Shown piece by piece: positions 33,461 to 42,872 of a stretch of DNA of 64,000 bases. The position numbers and the translations under genes are program-made. The stretch comes from Gammaproteobacteria bacterium (GTDB taxonomy: Bacteria > Pseudomonadota > Gammaproteobacteria > Competibacterales > Competibacteraceae). Position 1 is the first letter of the stretch. Every line of letters starts with the position of its first letter. The DNA lies in assembly GCA_024234995.1 (NCBI GenBank), contig JACKNF010000001.1, positions 558,001 to 622,000 on the forward strand, given 5' to 3'. The notes under the pieces were generated by a model, which saw only the letters and a list, made by a program, of their open reading frames with translations, searched no databases and had not been told where the DNA came from.

Positions 33461-34347
33461 CCTGCCGCCTGCATTCGCAGACGCTAAGCGCTTGGGCTTT
33501 TCTCGTCCCGGCATTACTGCTGATGGCCGTCTTTTTCTTTCTGCCGATTCTGGCGGCGTTCCTGTTGAGCTTTACCGACTTTGACATTTACGCGCTGGGC
33601 GATCTTGACCGCTTGCGTTTTGTCGGTTTGAGTAACTACCTGCAACTTCTGCAAAGTCCGCTGTTCTGGACGGCGCTCGGTAATACCTTTTATTTTGTGA
33701 TCGTCGGCGGGCCCTTGTCAGTGGTGATTTCACTGGGCGCGGCACTGCTGGTGAATGCTCCGTTGACCCGCTTTCCCGGGTTCTTCCGCACTGCATTTTT
33801 TTTGCCGGTGGTCACCACGCTGGTGGCGGTAGCGGTTGTCTGGCGCTATCTCTACCATCCCCGCTATGGATTGCTGAACTATGGCCTCAGCCTGATTGGC
33901 GTCGACCCCATTGACTGGTTGGGTGACCCGGACTGGGCGATGCCCGCAATTATTCTGATGGCGGTATGGAAGAACTTCGGTTTCAACATGATCATCTTCA
34001 TTGCCGGTTTGCAGAATATCCCGATGCAGCTCTACGAGGCGGCGCGCATTGATGGTGCGGGTGCTTGGCGGCAATTCCGTTACATTACTTTGCCGCTGTT
34101 GGGGCCGACGTTCCTGTTTGTGGCGTTGATGACCATGATTGGCTACTTTCAAGTCTTCGCTGAACCCTATGTGATGACCCAGGGCGGCCCGGCCAATCGC
34201 ACGCTGAGTATTGTACTGCTGATGTACGAAGAGGGCTTTCGCTGGTGGAATATGGGCTATGCCTCGGCAGCGGCATTTGTGTTGTTCGTGCTGATTTTGG
34301 CTGGAACGATGCTGCAATTGAAACTGCGGCGCAGGGAGCCATCATGA
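33457..34347 (+). CDS. Sugar ABC transporter permease (MalF/UgpA type)
   Basis: About 296 residues with six membrane helices and the ABC-coupling EAA motif: YEAARIDGAGAWRQFRYITL. The start is ATG 33457 (MTCRLHSQTLS), overlapping the binding-protein stop by four bases. The segment ALGNTFYFVIVGGPLSVVIS is typical of family-1 carbohydrate importers. It pairs with the next gene as a heterodimer. No ATPase gene is in the operon, so a shared MsmX/UgpC-type ATPase elsewhere is presumably used. Confidence 0.93.
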   Translation: MTCRLHSQTLSAWAFLVPALLLMAVFFFLPILAAFLLSFTDFDIYALGDLDRLRFVGLSNYLQLLQSPLFWTALGNTFYFVIVGGPLSVVISLGAALLVNAPLTRFPGFFRTAFFLPVVTTLVAVAVVWRYLYHPRYGLLNYGLSLIGVDPIDWLGDPDWAMPAIILMAVWKNFGFNMIIFIAGLQNIPMQLYEAARIDGAGAWRQFRYITLPLLGPTFLFVALMTMIGYFQVFAEPYVMTQGGPANRTLSIVLLMYEEGFRWWNMGYASAAAFVLFVLILAGTMLQLKLRRREPS

Positions 34348-35174
34348 ACCGGTTAATCCGTTGTCTTCTCCCGCTCCTGGGGTATGGATTGTTAGCGCTT
34401 GGTTTGTTACTCACGCTGACGCCGCTGCTGTGGATGCTCATGGCGTCGCTGATGCCGGCTGGCGAGGCTAGCAGCTATCCACCGCGCCTGTGGCCGGGCA
34501 CGATCACGTTTGAGCATTACGCGGTGCTGTTCACCCGTCTCGATTTGGCCCGCTATCTGTTCAATAGCACCCTCCTGGCGGGCACGGTGACGGTCATTTC
34601 ACTGTTTATCAACTCAATGGCTGGCTATGCTTTCGCCAAATTCCATTTCCGGGGCCGCGACCGGCTGTTTCAGAGCTTGCTGGCAGCGCTGGTGATTCCC
34701 GCCCAAGTGGCGATGTTGCCGCTGTTTCTATTACTCAAGCAATTCGGGCTGATCAATACCTATTGGGGCGTGATTATTCCCGGCATGGCCAGCATCTTTG
34801 GTATTTTTCTGATTCGCCAGTACCTGTTGGCAATTCCCGGTAGCTTGCTGGATGCTGCGCGAATGGATGGCGCCAGTGAATTTCGCATTTATTGGTCGCT
34901 GGTGCTGCCGCTGTGCCGGCCGATTCTGGTCACGTTGGGGATTTTTACCTTCATGGGGACCTGGAATGACTTTATGTGGCCATTGATCGTCCTCACCGAT
35001 AGCTCGCTGTACACGCTGCCGGTGGCGCTGGCTAATCTGTTAGGCGAACATGTGCAGGATACTGAATTGATGATGGCCGGTTCGGTGTTGACCGTATTGC
35101 CCGTCATGCTGCTATTCGTGGTGCTGCAACGGTACTACATTGCCGGGATCATGCTGGGGGGGATGAAGGGATAA
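34344..35174 (+). CDS. Sugar ABC transporter permease (MalG/UgpE type)
   Basis: Second permease of the importer, 276 residues from ATG 34344, overlapping the previous stop by four bases. Six predicted helices; the EAA loop is LLDAARMDGASEFRIYWSLVLP. The proline-containing ...FNSTLLAGTVTVISLFINSM is the standard start of the transmembrane domain in this family. The gene ends inside a degenerate G-rich repeat. Substrate class (carbohydrate) is by family; the specific sugar is unknown. Confidence 0.93.
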   Translation: MNRLIRCLLPLLGYGLLALGLLLTLTPLLWMLMASLMPAGEASSYPPRLWPGTITFEHYAVLFTRLDLARYLFNSTLLAGTVTVISLFINSMAGYAFAKFHFRGRDRLFQSLLAALVIPAQVAMLPLFLLLKQFGLINTYWGVIIPGMASIFGIFLIRQYLLAIPGSLLDAARMDGASEFRIYWSLVLPLCRPILVTLGIFTFMGTWNDFMWPLIVLTDSSLYTLPVALANLLGEHVQDTELMMAGSVLTVLPVMLLFVVLQRYYIAGIMLGGMKG

Positions 35175-35213
35175 GCGGGGAGGTGAAGGGCTAAGAGGGG
35201 AAGGTATAGGCTG
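35157..35213. repeat. Degenerate short tandem repeat over a permease stop codon
   Basis: Three imperfect copies of about 18-20 bases, of the form GGGGA-GTGAAGGG-TAAG, run through and past the permease stop. The rest of the intergenic space to the next gene is only about 30 bases. Confidence 0.4.
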
Positions 35214-35245
35214 ACCGCAACCGGTCCGGTCCAAGATTTGGGGGT

Positions 35246-37513
35246 TTATCCTCCCTGTGCAGAAAACAATGCCTCGATCTTCTCCGCATCGATGGGCTTG
35301 CTATACAAATACCCCTGTGCTTCCTGGCACCCGGCTTTTTTGAGGAAGTCGGCCTGTTCCTGGGTTTCCACCCCCTCTGCGATGACCGACAGGTTTAGGC
35401 TTTTTCCAAGAGCGATCACCGCATTGGCGATTGCTGCATCGTTTGGGTCGCCGGGTAAATCACGCACGAAGGACTGATCAATTTTGATTTTCTGGATCGG
35501 CAGCCGCTTCAGATAGCTCAGCGAGGAATACCCGGTGCCGAAGTCGTCGATAGCCAAGGCCGCTCCCAGGCGCCGGATACTCTCTAGCTCACAGATGCCA
35601 GATTCAGCCTGCCGCATGATAAAGCCTTCCGTAACCTCCAACTCCAGCCGGGCAGCGGGAAATCCGGTCTTGGCCAGTACCGTTTCTAGAGTATCCGCCA
35701 GCCCGCCGCGCTGGATCTGGGTGCCGGCTAGATTGACGGCAATTTGCCTGATTTCGATGCCTTGCTCCAGCCACGTTTTGCCCTGCAAGCAGGCGGTGAG
35801 CAGTACCCAGTCGCCGATGGGATGGATCAGGCCGCATTCTTCGGCCATAGGAATAAATTTGATAGGGGAGACCATGCCGAGTTTTGGATGCTGCCAGCGA
35901 ACCAGGGCCTCGACGCCAATGAACCGGTTGTTTCGCAGATCGACCTGGGGCTGATAGAGCAGCAGCAATTCGCCTTTGGCAATTGCTTGGCGCAGGTCGT
36001 TTTCCAGCGACACCCGCTCAAAGGCATTGCGGGTGAGCTCTTCGGTATAAAAACGATAGGTGTTGCGTCCCTCTTCCTTAGCGCGGTACATGGCGGCATC
36101 GGCGTTACGTAGCAGGGTGGTGGGGTCGGTGCCGTCCTGCGGGTAAAGGGCGATGCCTACACTGGTGGAAATCGCGATCTGCCGTTCCTCCAGATGGAAA
36201 GGTTCGGTCAAAGACCCCATCAATTTTTGTGCCGCGACGGCAGCTTTTTCCGGTTCGCGCACATCCTCCAGCAGCAAAATGAACTCATCCCCGCCAACCC
36301 GGGCCACGGTGTCTTCCTTGCGGAGGCTGCTCAATAGGCGCTTCGCAATGCTCTTCAACAGCCAGTCTCCGACCGGATGGCCGAGACTGTCGTTGATATG
36401 CTTGAAGTGATCGAGGTCGAGAAAGAATATTGCCAGATGGGTGGCATGGCGCTCAGTGCGTTTGATGGCCTGCTCTAGCCGTTCATTGAACAGCAGCCGG
36501 TTGGGCAGGTCAGTAAGGGTGTCGTGGTGGGCCAAGTGATGCAACTGTTCCTGGGAGTGCTTGACCCCGCTGATGTCCTCAGTAAAGAGGACAATGCCGC
36601 CAATGGCTCCATCGTCTGTGTGCCAGGGCCGTACGACCCAATGCAACCATTGCACCGTGCCGTCCGGGCGTTCAAAACGATCTTGGTCGACCTGCACAAC
36701 CTCACCTGCCATTCCACGCTGATACACAGCTTTCCAGTCGTCCGGAACTTCTGGAAAAACCGCGTAGTGGGATTGGCCGATGACACTGTCTTTTAGGCCA
36801 TAATCGTTCATCCAGCGGCGACTGACAGCAAGGTAGCGCATCTGGCGGTCGAACATGGCGAGGGCTGCGGGGGCATGTTCGATAAAGATTTGCAGTCTTT
36901 CCTCGCTTTCGCGCAGGGCGATCTCCGCCTGCTTTCGTGCTGTAATGTCCAGTGCAACACCCATCATCCGGTGTGCCTTACCGTTTTTGCCGTGCTCAAT
37001 GTTGCCGAGTGCCGCGATCCAGCGGACCTCGCCATCCGGTCTCACCACGCGAAATTCAATATTGTATTCTTTGCCGTTCTCGACACAGGCACGCACATTT
37101 TCCCGCCAGCGTATCCGGTCGTCGGGATGCACCCGTGCTTCTACATTAAAAATGCCGTTAAACTCATCTGGCTTGTCGCCCCATATCGCCAGCATCTCAT
37201 CCGACCGGTAAACTTTGTTGGTTGCGATGTTCCATTCCCATAAGCCTATTCCGGACAAGCGTTGCGCCATGCGGTGGCGTTCTTCACTCTCCGCGAGCTG
37301 GCGATAGCTGATTCGAAGCAGCCCGTAGAGACCGGCGCTGGTTACTGCAACGAACAACCCGCCCTTGATGGTTTGCAGCGCTGACAAGGTTTCCGCGCTG
37401 GTGCTGATGGCTTCCAGTAACCGGTCGGAGAGCAGAATCCAAAGCAGGCTGAAAATGAAATAGATGAGAGCAACCCGTAGCGCAGCGTTCTTGGTGAGGG
37501 CGATCATGTACAT
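35246..37513 (-). CDS. PAS-PAS-GGDEF-EAL c-di-GMP protein
   Basis: Inner-membrane sensor with two N-terminal helices (ALIYFIFSLLWILLS and GGLFVAVTSAGLYGLL), then two PAS domains (~85-195, ~200-325; the PAC segment EFRVVRPDGEVRWIAALGN is clear). The cyclase has RVGGDEF with an intact RKED inhibitory site five residues before, so it should be product-inhibited. The EAL half has VEALVRW, IDDFGTGYSSL, KIDQSFV and AEGVETQ, all catalytic residues present. It can thus make and break c-di-GMP; the balance is set by unknown PAS signals. Single-gene unit, convergent with the ABC importer. Confidence 0.95.
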   Translation of the reverse strand: MYMIALTKNAALRVALIYFIFSLLWILLSDRLLEAISTSAETLSALQTIKGGLFVAVTSAGLYGLLRISYRQLAESEERHRMAQRLSGIGLWEWNIATNKVYRSDEMLAIWGDKPDEFNGIFNVEARVHPDDRIRWRENVRACVENGKEYNIEFRVVRPDGEVRWIAALGNIEHGKNGKAHRMMGVALDITARKQAEIALRESEERLQIFIEHAPAALAMFDRQMRYLAVSRRWMNDYGLKDSVIGQSHYAVFPEVPDDWKAVYQRGMAGEVVQVDQDRFERPDGTVQWLHWVVRPWHTDDGAIGGIVLFTEDISGVKHSQEQLHHLAHHDTLTDLPNRLLFNERLEQAIKRTERHATHLAIFFLDLDHFKHINDSLGHPVGDWLLKSIAKRLLSSLRKEDTVARVGGDEFILLLEDVREPEKAAVAAQKLMGSLTEPFHLEERQIAISTSVGIALYPQDGTDPTTLLRNADAAMYRAKEEGRNTYRFYTEELTRNAFERVSLENDLRQAIAKGELLLLYQPQVDLRNNRFIGVEALVRWQHPKLGMVSPIKFIPMAEECGLIHPIGDWVLLTACLQGKTWLEQGIEIRQIAVNLAGTQIQRGGLADTLETVLAKTGFPAARLELEVTEGFIMRQAESGICELESIRRLGAALAIDDFGTGYSSLSYLKRLPIQKIKIDQSFVRDLPGDPNDAAIANAVIALGKSLNLSVIAEGVETQEQADFLKKAGCQEAQGYLYSKPIDAEKIEALFSAQGG

Positions 37514-37738
37514 ATCCTTGGCAAAACGGCGGACGGGGTAGAGGCCAACCTCGCAGGTACTTTGTCAGCCTTGTTTTTCATGGTTTACTACAAATTATAG
37601 TTTTGTCTCATTCAATCGGATTTACCGGATGGTTTGACAGACTAGGATCCGCTTTGTGGAGCTAACGCCACAAAAAAGATCGAAGAACCTGAGTTTTTAT
37701 ATGCAAAATCTTGGAGAAAAAGCAAGAGAGCGGAATGC

Positions 37739-38284
37739 ATGTCTTCTGAAAATTTGATCTGGATTGATTTAGAAATGACCGGTTTGGCTCCCCAGACCGA
37801 CTTCATTATCGAAATCGCCACCATCGTGACCGATAGCCAGCTTAATATTCTCGCTGAAGGTCCGGTATTCGCGATTCATCAAAGCGACGAGACCTTGGCG
37901 GCGATGGATGACTGGAATCAGAAGCAGCACGGTGAATCCGGTCTAGTCGCCCGGGTTCGCGCCAGCCGCATTGATGAGCGCGAGGCTGAATTATGTACCC
38001 TGGAATTCCTGAGTCATTTTGTCCCTTTTGGCAAATCACCAATGTGTGGTAACAGCATTTGTCAGGACCGGCGATTTCTAGCGCGCTGTATGCCCGAACT
38101 GGAGGCGTACTTTCATTACCGCAACCTGGATGTCAGCACAATCAAGGAACTGGGCCGGCGCTGGTATCCAGAACGGGTCAAGGGTTTCAACAAGACCTCG
38201 ACCCATCTAGCGCTCCAGGATATTCGTGATTCCATCGAGGAGCTGCGCTTTTATCGTGAGCGGTTATTTATCGCGGCACAGTAA
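37739..38284 (+). CDS. orn: Oligoribonuclease
   Basis: DEDDh 3'-5' exonuclease that finishes RNA decay and cleaves pGpG, the product of EAL phosphodiesterases. Catalytic acids are in LIWIDLEMTGL, CGNSICQDRRFL and THLALQDIRDSI. 181 residues, standard length. Its pGpG-clearing role connects it to the EAL enzymes here, but the adjacency to the GGDEF-EAL gene (divergent) may be chance. Confidence 0.97.
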   Translation: MSSENLIWIDLEMTGLAPQTDFIIEIATIVTDSQLNILAEGPVFAIHQSDETLAAMDDWNQKQHGESGLVARVRASRIDEREAELCTLEFLSHFVPFGKSPMCGNSICQDRRFLARCMPELEAYFHYRNLDVSTIKELGRRWYPERVKGFNKTSTHLALQDIRDSIEELRFYRERLFIAAQ

Positions 38285-38344
38285 GCGTTCACTCTTGGCT
38301 TCCAGGGGGAGGGATGGAGAGAGGGCTGAATAAACAGGAGAAAT

Positions 38345-39169
38345 TCAGATTTCGACCGGCAAGGCAGGATCATTGCCCCATTCCGACCAGGCGCCAGGAT
38401 AGCCACGCACCCGCGAATAGCCCAGATGGCGTAGCACCCAGTAGGTGTGTGCTGAGCGGTGATGCGTCTGGCAATAGACAATTACTTCCTTGCTGGGCGT
38501 GACACCGCGTGTTTCCAGCATTTCGCGCAATACCGGATCAGGCTGGAACCGCCCTTGCCGTTGCGGGTCCATGGCGTCAGTCCAGTTGAGATTCACTGCG
38601 CCGGGAATGTGCCCGCCCCGGGCCGCGCGCACATCGACGCCCGCGTATTCCGCGGCGGTGCGGGTGTCTAACAGCGCCAGATCCGGTTGGCCGAGCCGCG
38701 ATAGAATGTAGTCCCGGCTGGCGGCCGCTGCCGGATTCAGGATCTGGGCGTGATAGGTGCTGCGCTCTGGGTGGTGGAACTGGGCTTCCAGCGCCCCGCC
38801 GGCAGCATCCCAGGCATGGACACCGCCATTCAGCAGCGACAACTGCGCATGACCGAGCACAGACAGTGTCCACAGCAGCCGGCTCGCGCGGCCATTGCCT
38901 TCCTCGTCGTAGGCGACAACCTGCTGGCCTGGGGTCAGACCGAGCCGGGATAGTACTTCACTCAGATGGTTCTCGGGCGGCAATAAGCCCATCATCGGTG
39001 GTTTGACCCAGATCAACTCCGAGTAAGCTAGATGAGCCGCGCCGGGAATATGGCCCGCGGCATAACTAGCGGGATCGCACAGATCAACGATCAAAACGGT
39101 TGGATCGGCTAGGCGGGTTTGCAGCAACTCCGGCTCGATCAGCAAAGGCAGGCGAGATGCAGAGGACAT
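38345..39169 (-). CDS. Two-domain rhodanese (thiosulfate/3-mercaptopyruvate sulfurtransferase)
   Basis: Tandem rhodanese domains, the first inactive and the second with the active-site loop VIVYCQTHHRSAHTYW, whose Cys carries the persulfide. The loop CQTHHRS differs from CG(S/T)GVTA of mercaptopyruvate enzymes and CRxGxR/K of rhodaneses, so the donor is uncertain. The N-terminal domain has IVDLCDPASYAAGHIPGAAH. ATG 39169 has AGGAG about ten bases upstream and fits the family start; the longer frame begins at 39196. Confidence 0.9.
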   Translation of the reverse strand: MSSASRLPLLIEPELLQTRLADPTVLIVDLCDPASYAAGHIPGAAHLAYSELIWVKPPMMGLLPPENHLSEVLSRLGLTPGQQVVAYDEEGNGRASRLLWTLSVLGHAQLSLLNGGVHAWDAAGGALEAQFHHPERSTYHAQILNPAAAASRDYILSRLGQPDLALLDTRTAAEYAGVDVRAARGGHIPGAVNLNWTDAMDPQRQGRFQPDPVLREMLETRGVTPSKEVIVYCQTHHRSAHTYWVLRHLGYSRVRGYPGAWSEWGNDPALPVEI

Positions 39170-39426
39170 GGCGGGTATGCTCCTGAAAGAATTCATATTA
39201 TGGTTGATACAATCCGGCGTGGCCGATCCGGTCGAAATTTCAACTATGGCAAATACCTCTCATCATCACAAGTTGCCGCTCTATGCGCAACGGTATCTAG
39301 CCATTGGTATTCTTACGGTGATCTGATCGGGTTTACAGTAAGCTTTACAAGGTATCTAATAGCTAAGCAATTGAAAATTGGACCTTGCCATCGTCCATAG
39401 AACTACCTGTTGATAAGCACATATCC

Positions 39427-40767
39427 ATGCCGCTCGATCCCTCTAAAATTCTTGGCGCCGCATTGATGGCTACACTCGCGATGACTTCATTAATCATTGG
39501 TGTCGTGATCGGCCTTTACGGGCGGCCCTCGCGGCGAACCAACGCCATTATCATGGCTTTCGGCACGGGAGCACTGATCCAGGCGCTGGCACTTGAGCTG
39601 GCTTTCGAAGGTGCTGAACGTTTGATCGTGGAAGATCATTTGAGCGGTATCGCTAGCTGGTGCTGGATCGCAGCGGGCTTTATCACGGGAGGCGTGCTGT
39701 ATTATTTGGGAAATCGCTGGCTGGAACGTTACGGCGCGGCGCTGCGCCACCCGGCGCTGGCTAAATTGTATCTGCTGCGCCAGAAACGCGAACATTCGGC
39801 AGAGCTGCTGTCCCGGCTGGCCCAGGTCGATTTGCTGCGTTCGCTGCCGCCTGAAGAGATGGAAGCGGTGTTACTCTGCGTTCAGCCGGTGCCGGTTGCA
39901 GCGGGTGAAATCATTTTTCATCAAGGCGATGCCGGCGATGCGTTGTATTTGATCAGCCAAGGTAAGGTCGAGGTATTCGCCCATTCCAGGCCCGCGACGT
40001 CAGCGATCCCGGAAGTTGTTCCCTTGGCGCGCTTGTCAAGTGGCCAGTCGTTTGGTGAGACAGCATTATTGACCGGTGAATTGCGCACCGCTACGGTCAA
40101 GGCCATCACCGATGTCACCTTGCTGAAAATCAGTAAAGAGCATTTTGACGAATTGCTTGATGAGTCGCCCCGGCTGCGCCACGCGGTCGAAACCCTCAAT
40201 TCTCAACGCCTCTTGCAAAATGTGGCTGTTCTGCATGAACAGCCTGATGCTGTAGCCTGGCAAAAGATGGCACTGGCAAATGTCCAGCGTTTGAGCCGCA
40301 AGGAACAAGAGGCGCTGCTCGCGAAGCATGGGGCTACAGGTTCGCCGCTGGCGCTGTTTCTTGGAGCCACGCTCGATGGGATTCCGGCATCGGTAGTCAT
40401 TGGCTCTAATTTTGAAACCCTCGACGCTTTTCGCTACACGTTTCTGGTGGCGATCTTTCTATCGAGTGTGCCGGAGGCGATTGGCAGCACATTGAGCATG
40501 AAACAAGCCGGTTTTAGCACACGACGGATCTTTACCCTGTGGAGTCTGCTGGTGCTGGCGGCCGCGCTGGCGGCCGCGTTGAGCAGCATTTTTCTCGCCG
40601 AAGCACCGCCAGTACTGCTCACGTTGGCCGGCGCGATTGCCGGAGGTGGTATTTTGGCGATGGTATCATCGGTGATGATGCCGGAAGCCTACGAAGACGG
40701 CGGCCCGCCGGTCGGGCTGGCAACTATCGCCGGTTTTCTGAGCGTATTCCTGTTTGCTTTTGTCTAG
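39427..40767 (+). CDS. ZIP-like membrane protein split by a cyclic-nucleotide-binding domain
   Basis: N-terminal helices (ILGAALMATLAMTSLIIGVV, then TNAIIMAFGTGALIQALALE) and C-terminal helices resemble a ZIP-type channel, with LGATLDGIPASVVIG and LSSVPEAIGST at the places of the ZIP metal-site helices. Between them, about residues 120-260, sits a complete cyclic-nucleotide-binding domain: GEIIFHQGDAGDALYLISQG and the phosphate cassette FGETALLTGELRTATV, with the Glu and Arg needed to hold cAMP or cGMP. The usual histidines of ZIP metal sites are missing. Start at ATG 39427, since the frame further up opens only at TTG 39385. The transported ion is unknown. Confidence 0.8.
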   Translation: MPLDPSKILGAALMATLAMTSLIIGVVIGLYGRPSRRTNAIIMAFGTGALIQALALELAFEGAERLIVEDHLSGIASWCWIAAGFITGGVLYYLGNRWLERYGAALRHPALAKLYLLRQKREHSAELLSRLAQVDLLRSLPPEEMEAVLLCVQPVPVAAGEIIFHQGDAGDALYLISQGKVEVFAHSRPATSAIPEVVPLARLSSGQSFGETALLTGELRTATVKAITDVTLLKISKEHFDELLDESPRLRHAVETLNSQRLLQNVAVLHEQPDAVAWQKMALANVQRLSRKEQEALLAKHGATGSPLALFLGATLDGIPASVVIGSNFETLDAFRYTFLVAIFLSSVPEAIGSTLSMKQAGFSTRRIFTLWSLLVLAAALAAALSSIFLAEAPPVLLTLAGAIAGGGILAMVSSVMMPEAYEDGGPPVGLATIAGFLSVFLFAFV

Positions 40768-40801
40768 CCTGCGCTGACCGGATTGAGTTTGCATCTTGCC
40801 T

Positions 40802-42022
40802 CTATCCCTGGCATTCGATCTTCACCACAAAATCGCGGGCCTCAGCAGCAATCTCAGCAGTACTGCGGGCAGGACGGGCCGCGCGGCTCTGGCAGTCCAC
40901 TCCCACGGCATCCAGGAAGCTGCACGCCAGCGCCGCTTTAATCGCGAAATTGACGTTCTGTGGAATGTCGCCGGTCATTTCGTGAACGCGCACGGCGTTC
41001 AGCTTCGAGCTGACAACCCCGACAACCGCGCCGTCGCTGTCCAGCACCGGACCACCGCTATTGCCGGACTGGATTGGAGCAGTGAATTGCAGCGAACGGG
41101 TATCGTCGCCCGGACCGATCAGTGAACTGACATTGCCGGTGGTCACCTGTGGCCCCGAACCAAGCAATCCACCCAGCGGGTAGCCGACAACGATCACTGC
41201 TTCGCCGAGTTGCGCCTGCCGTCCGCTGCGGAAAGCCGCGGTGCCCGGCCATGCCGTATCAGCCCGCAACAGGGCTAGATCATTGGTGGGATCGGCGAAC
41301 ACTGGCTCCAGCCGGCAGCGCTGACGTGGCGAGCGGGCCAGGATTTCCCGGGCGCCTTCGATCACATGGTGATTGGTCAGCACATAGCCCTCCGGGTGAA
41401 CGCAAAAACCGGTGCCGCTGAACGCAGTGGGACCTGTGGATTGACCGGAGCCGCGCCGCGATTCTGGTCCAGTGATGGGGGGCTTTTCTGGCACCGGTTG
41501 CGGTACACGCAAACCGAAATGCGCCGCCAAGGCGGGCAGGCCGGCCGCAAACCCTTGACCGACTGCCCGGAATTTCCATTGACCATGATGGCGATACAGT
41601 TCTGCCATAATCATCGCCGTCTCGCCGCGGCTGGCCGGTGGCAGCGGAAACAGCAACAGCGGCTGATCTGCAGCGTCAGTTAGCCAGGACCGGATGGCGG
41701 TGAAGATGCTAAGCGTCACGCCTGGCGGCATGCCTGGCTTCACCGCCAGCACGATAGCAATGCGGGTGATAGCAGCCGGTACGGCGTCCAGTTCGATGCG
41801 GAACTCGGGCGGATAGCCCGTGAAGGTCACCGAGTTGCCGGGGGAATGGGGTTGCTCGGCGCTCACCAGATCAGACAGATCACGCGCTTGCCCGCCCGCG
41901 CCAAGTAATACCGCCCCGATCTGGGTTCTGGCTTCGAAGTCCTCGCGCGGCTCGCCACTGATGCCGGCCACGACCCGGCCACCGCCGATGGGTTGATTTT
42001 GTCCTGGTTGCAGCTCGCGCAT
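40802..42022 (-). CDS. TerD-domain / trypsin-like serine protease fusion
   Basis: Residues ~1-185 form a TerD-type (tellurite resistance, calcium-binding) domain: AVLLGAGGQARDLSDLVS..., LDAVPAAITRIAIVLAVKPG, and the tail GETAMIMAELYRHHGQWKFRAVGQGFAAGL. A Pro-rich linker leads to a trypsin/HtrA-type protease with the triad His in LTNHHVIEGA, Asp in DPTNDLALL and Ser in IQSGNSGGPVLDSDG. There is no signal peptide and no PDZ domain, so it is likely cytoplasmic. SD GAGGAG lies before ATG 42022. No other ter genes are near. Its target is unknown; a stress or phage-defence role is a guess. Confidence 0.9.
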   Translation of the reverse strand: MRELQPGQNQPIGGGRVVAGISGEPREDFEARTQIGAVLLGAGGQARDLSDLVSAEQPHSPGNSVTFTGYPPEFRIELDAVPAAITRIAIVLAVKPGMPPGVTLSIFTAIRSWLTDAADQPLLLFPLPPASRGETAMIMAELYRHHGQWKFRAVGQGFAAGLPALAAHFGLRVPQPVPEKPPITGPESRRGSGQSTGPTAFSGTGFCVHPEGYVLTNHHVIEGAREILARSPRQRCRLEPVFADPTNDLALLRADTAWPGTAAFRSGRQAQLGEAVIVVGYPLGGLLGSGPQVTTGNVSSLIGPGDDTRSLQFTAPIQSGNSGGPVLDSDGAVVGVVSSKLNAVRVHEMTGDIPQNVNFAIKAALACSFLDAVGVDCQSRAARPARSTAEIAAEARDFVVKIECQG

Positions 42023-42077
42023 GAATATCTCCTCACCATTGATTCCTCCCCGCTAGAGGGAGACAGGCGTGATTTTG

Positions 42078-42743
42078 CTAAACGATAGGCAACAAATCGG
42101 AAAAGTCTTGAATAGCTGGAAACCGGTCCAGTGTCCGGGGTGGATCGATGGAATCTGGCCGTAGCACCGATACGACATATGCAATTCCATAGTCCTGCGC
42201 TGTATGCAGAATTGATAGGTTATCGTCTACCAATAGAGTCGCTGCTGGGTTAAATGCCTCGATTTGTTGCAATCGAGGCCAGAATTCCGGCTGTTCCTTC
42301 ACCAATCCCAGGTCATGGGCGCAGATCATGGCGTCAAAGTGTCCTGTGAGCTGGGTCTTTTCCATCTTCAAACTCAGACTGTGTGGATGCGCATTGGTCA
42401 CCAGGATGACTCGTTTGCCGGTTGCGCGCAGCGCATCGAGAAATTCCAGAGCATGGGGATGGACAGCAATCAGATGCTCGATTTCGCGCTTCAGCGCAAC
42501 AACGTCGAGTGCTAATTCCCGGGTCCAGTAGTCCAGGCAATACCAGTCTAACGTCCCCTCGACCGCCTGAGTGCGGGCCTTAACCTCGGCGTGCGCTTGG
42601 TCTAGGGACACGGCATGGCGCTCAGCGTAGCGTTTTGGAATCAATTCCCGCCAGAAATAATTGTCGAAGTGCAAATCCAGCAGGGTACCGTCCATATCGA
42701 GCAGGACAGTGCAAATCTCTGGCCATGGTAGCCACAACGTCAT
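42078..42743 (-). CDS. yrfG: HAD-family GMP/IMP nucleotidase YrfG
   Basis: HAD phosphatase of 221 residues: motif I is LLDMDGTLLDL, motif II is ILVTNAHPHSLSLK, the motif III lysine is probably in LGLVKEQPEF, and motif IV is LLVDDNLSIL. The overall sequence (FDNYFWRELIPKRYAE near the start) matches YrfG (NagD-type cap not present). The frame continues upstream to 43034 through the divergent cysQ; ATG 42743 is preferred because GGAG lies near by. It dephosphorylates purine nucleotides in E. coli. Confidence 0.92.
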   Translation of the reverse strand: MTLWLPWPEICTVLLDMDGTLLDLHFDNYFWRELIPKRYAERHAVSLDQAHAEVKARTQAVEGTLDWYCLDYWTRELALDVVALKREIEHLIAVHPHALEFLDALRATGKRVILVTNAHPHSLSLKMEKTQLTGHFDAMICAHDLGLVKEQPEFWPRLQQIEAFNPAATLLVDDNLSILHTAQDYGIAYVVSVLRPDSIDPPRTLDRFPAIQDFSDLLPIV

Positions 42744-42872
42744 GAAAAGGCTCCGCCGGCAAGCGGCTTGGGCTAAATTTTGTGTAGAATTTAGTGTGTG
42801 AATGCAGTGGTTCTGAATAGTTGATATGCGCTCCACACTATTATCATAACGACCCGTGAGGTTCTTCACGTC

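Noticed and set aside
37645..37700. Hairpin TTTGTGG/CCACAAA upstream of orn as a terminator
   Set aside because: Stem is A/T-weak and a T-run is missing on the strand where a transcript would arrive.
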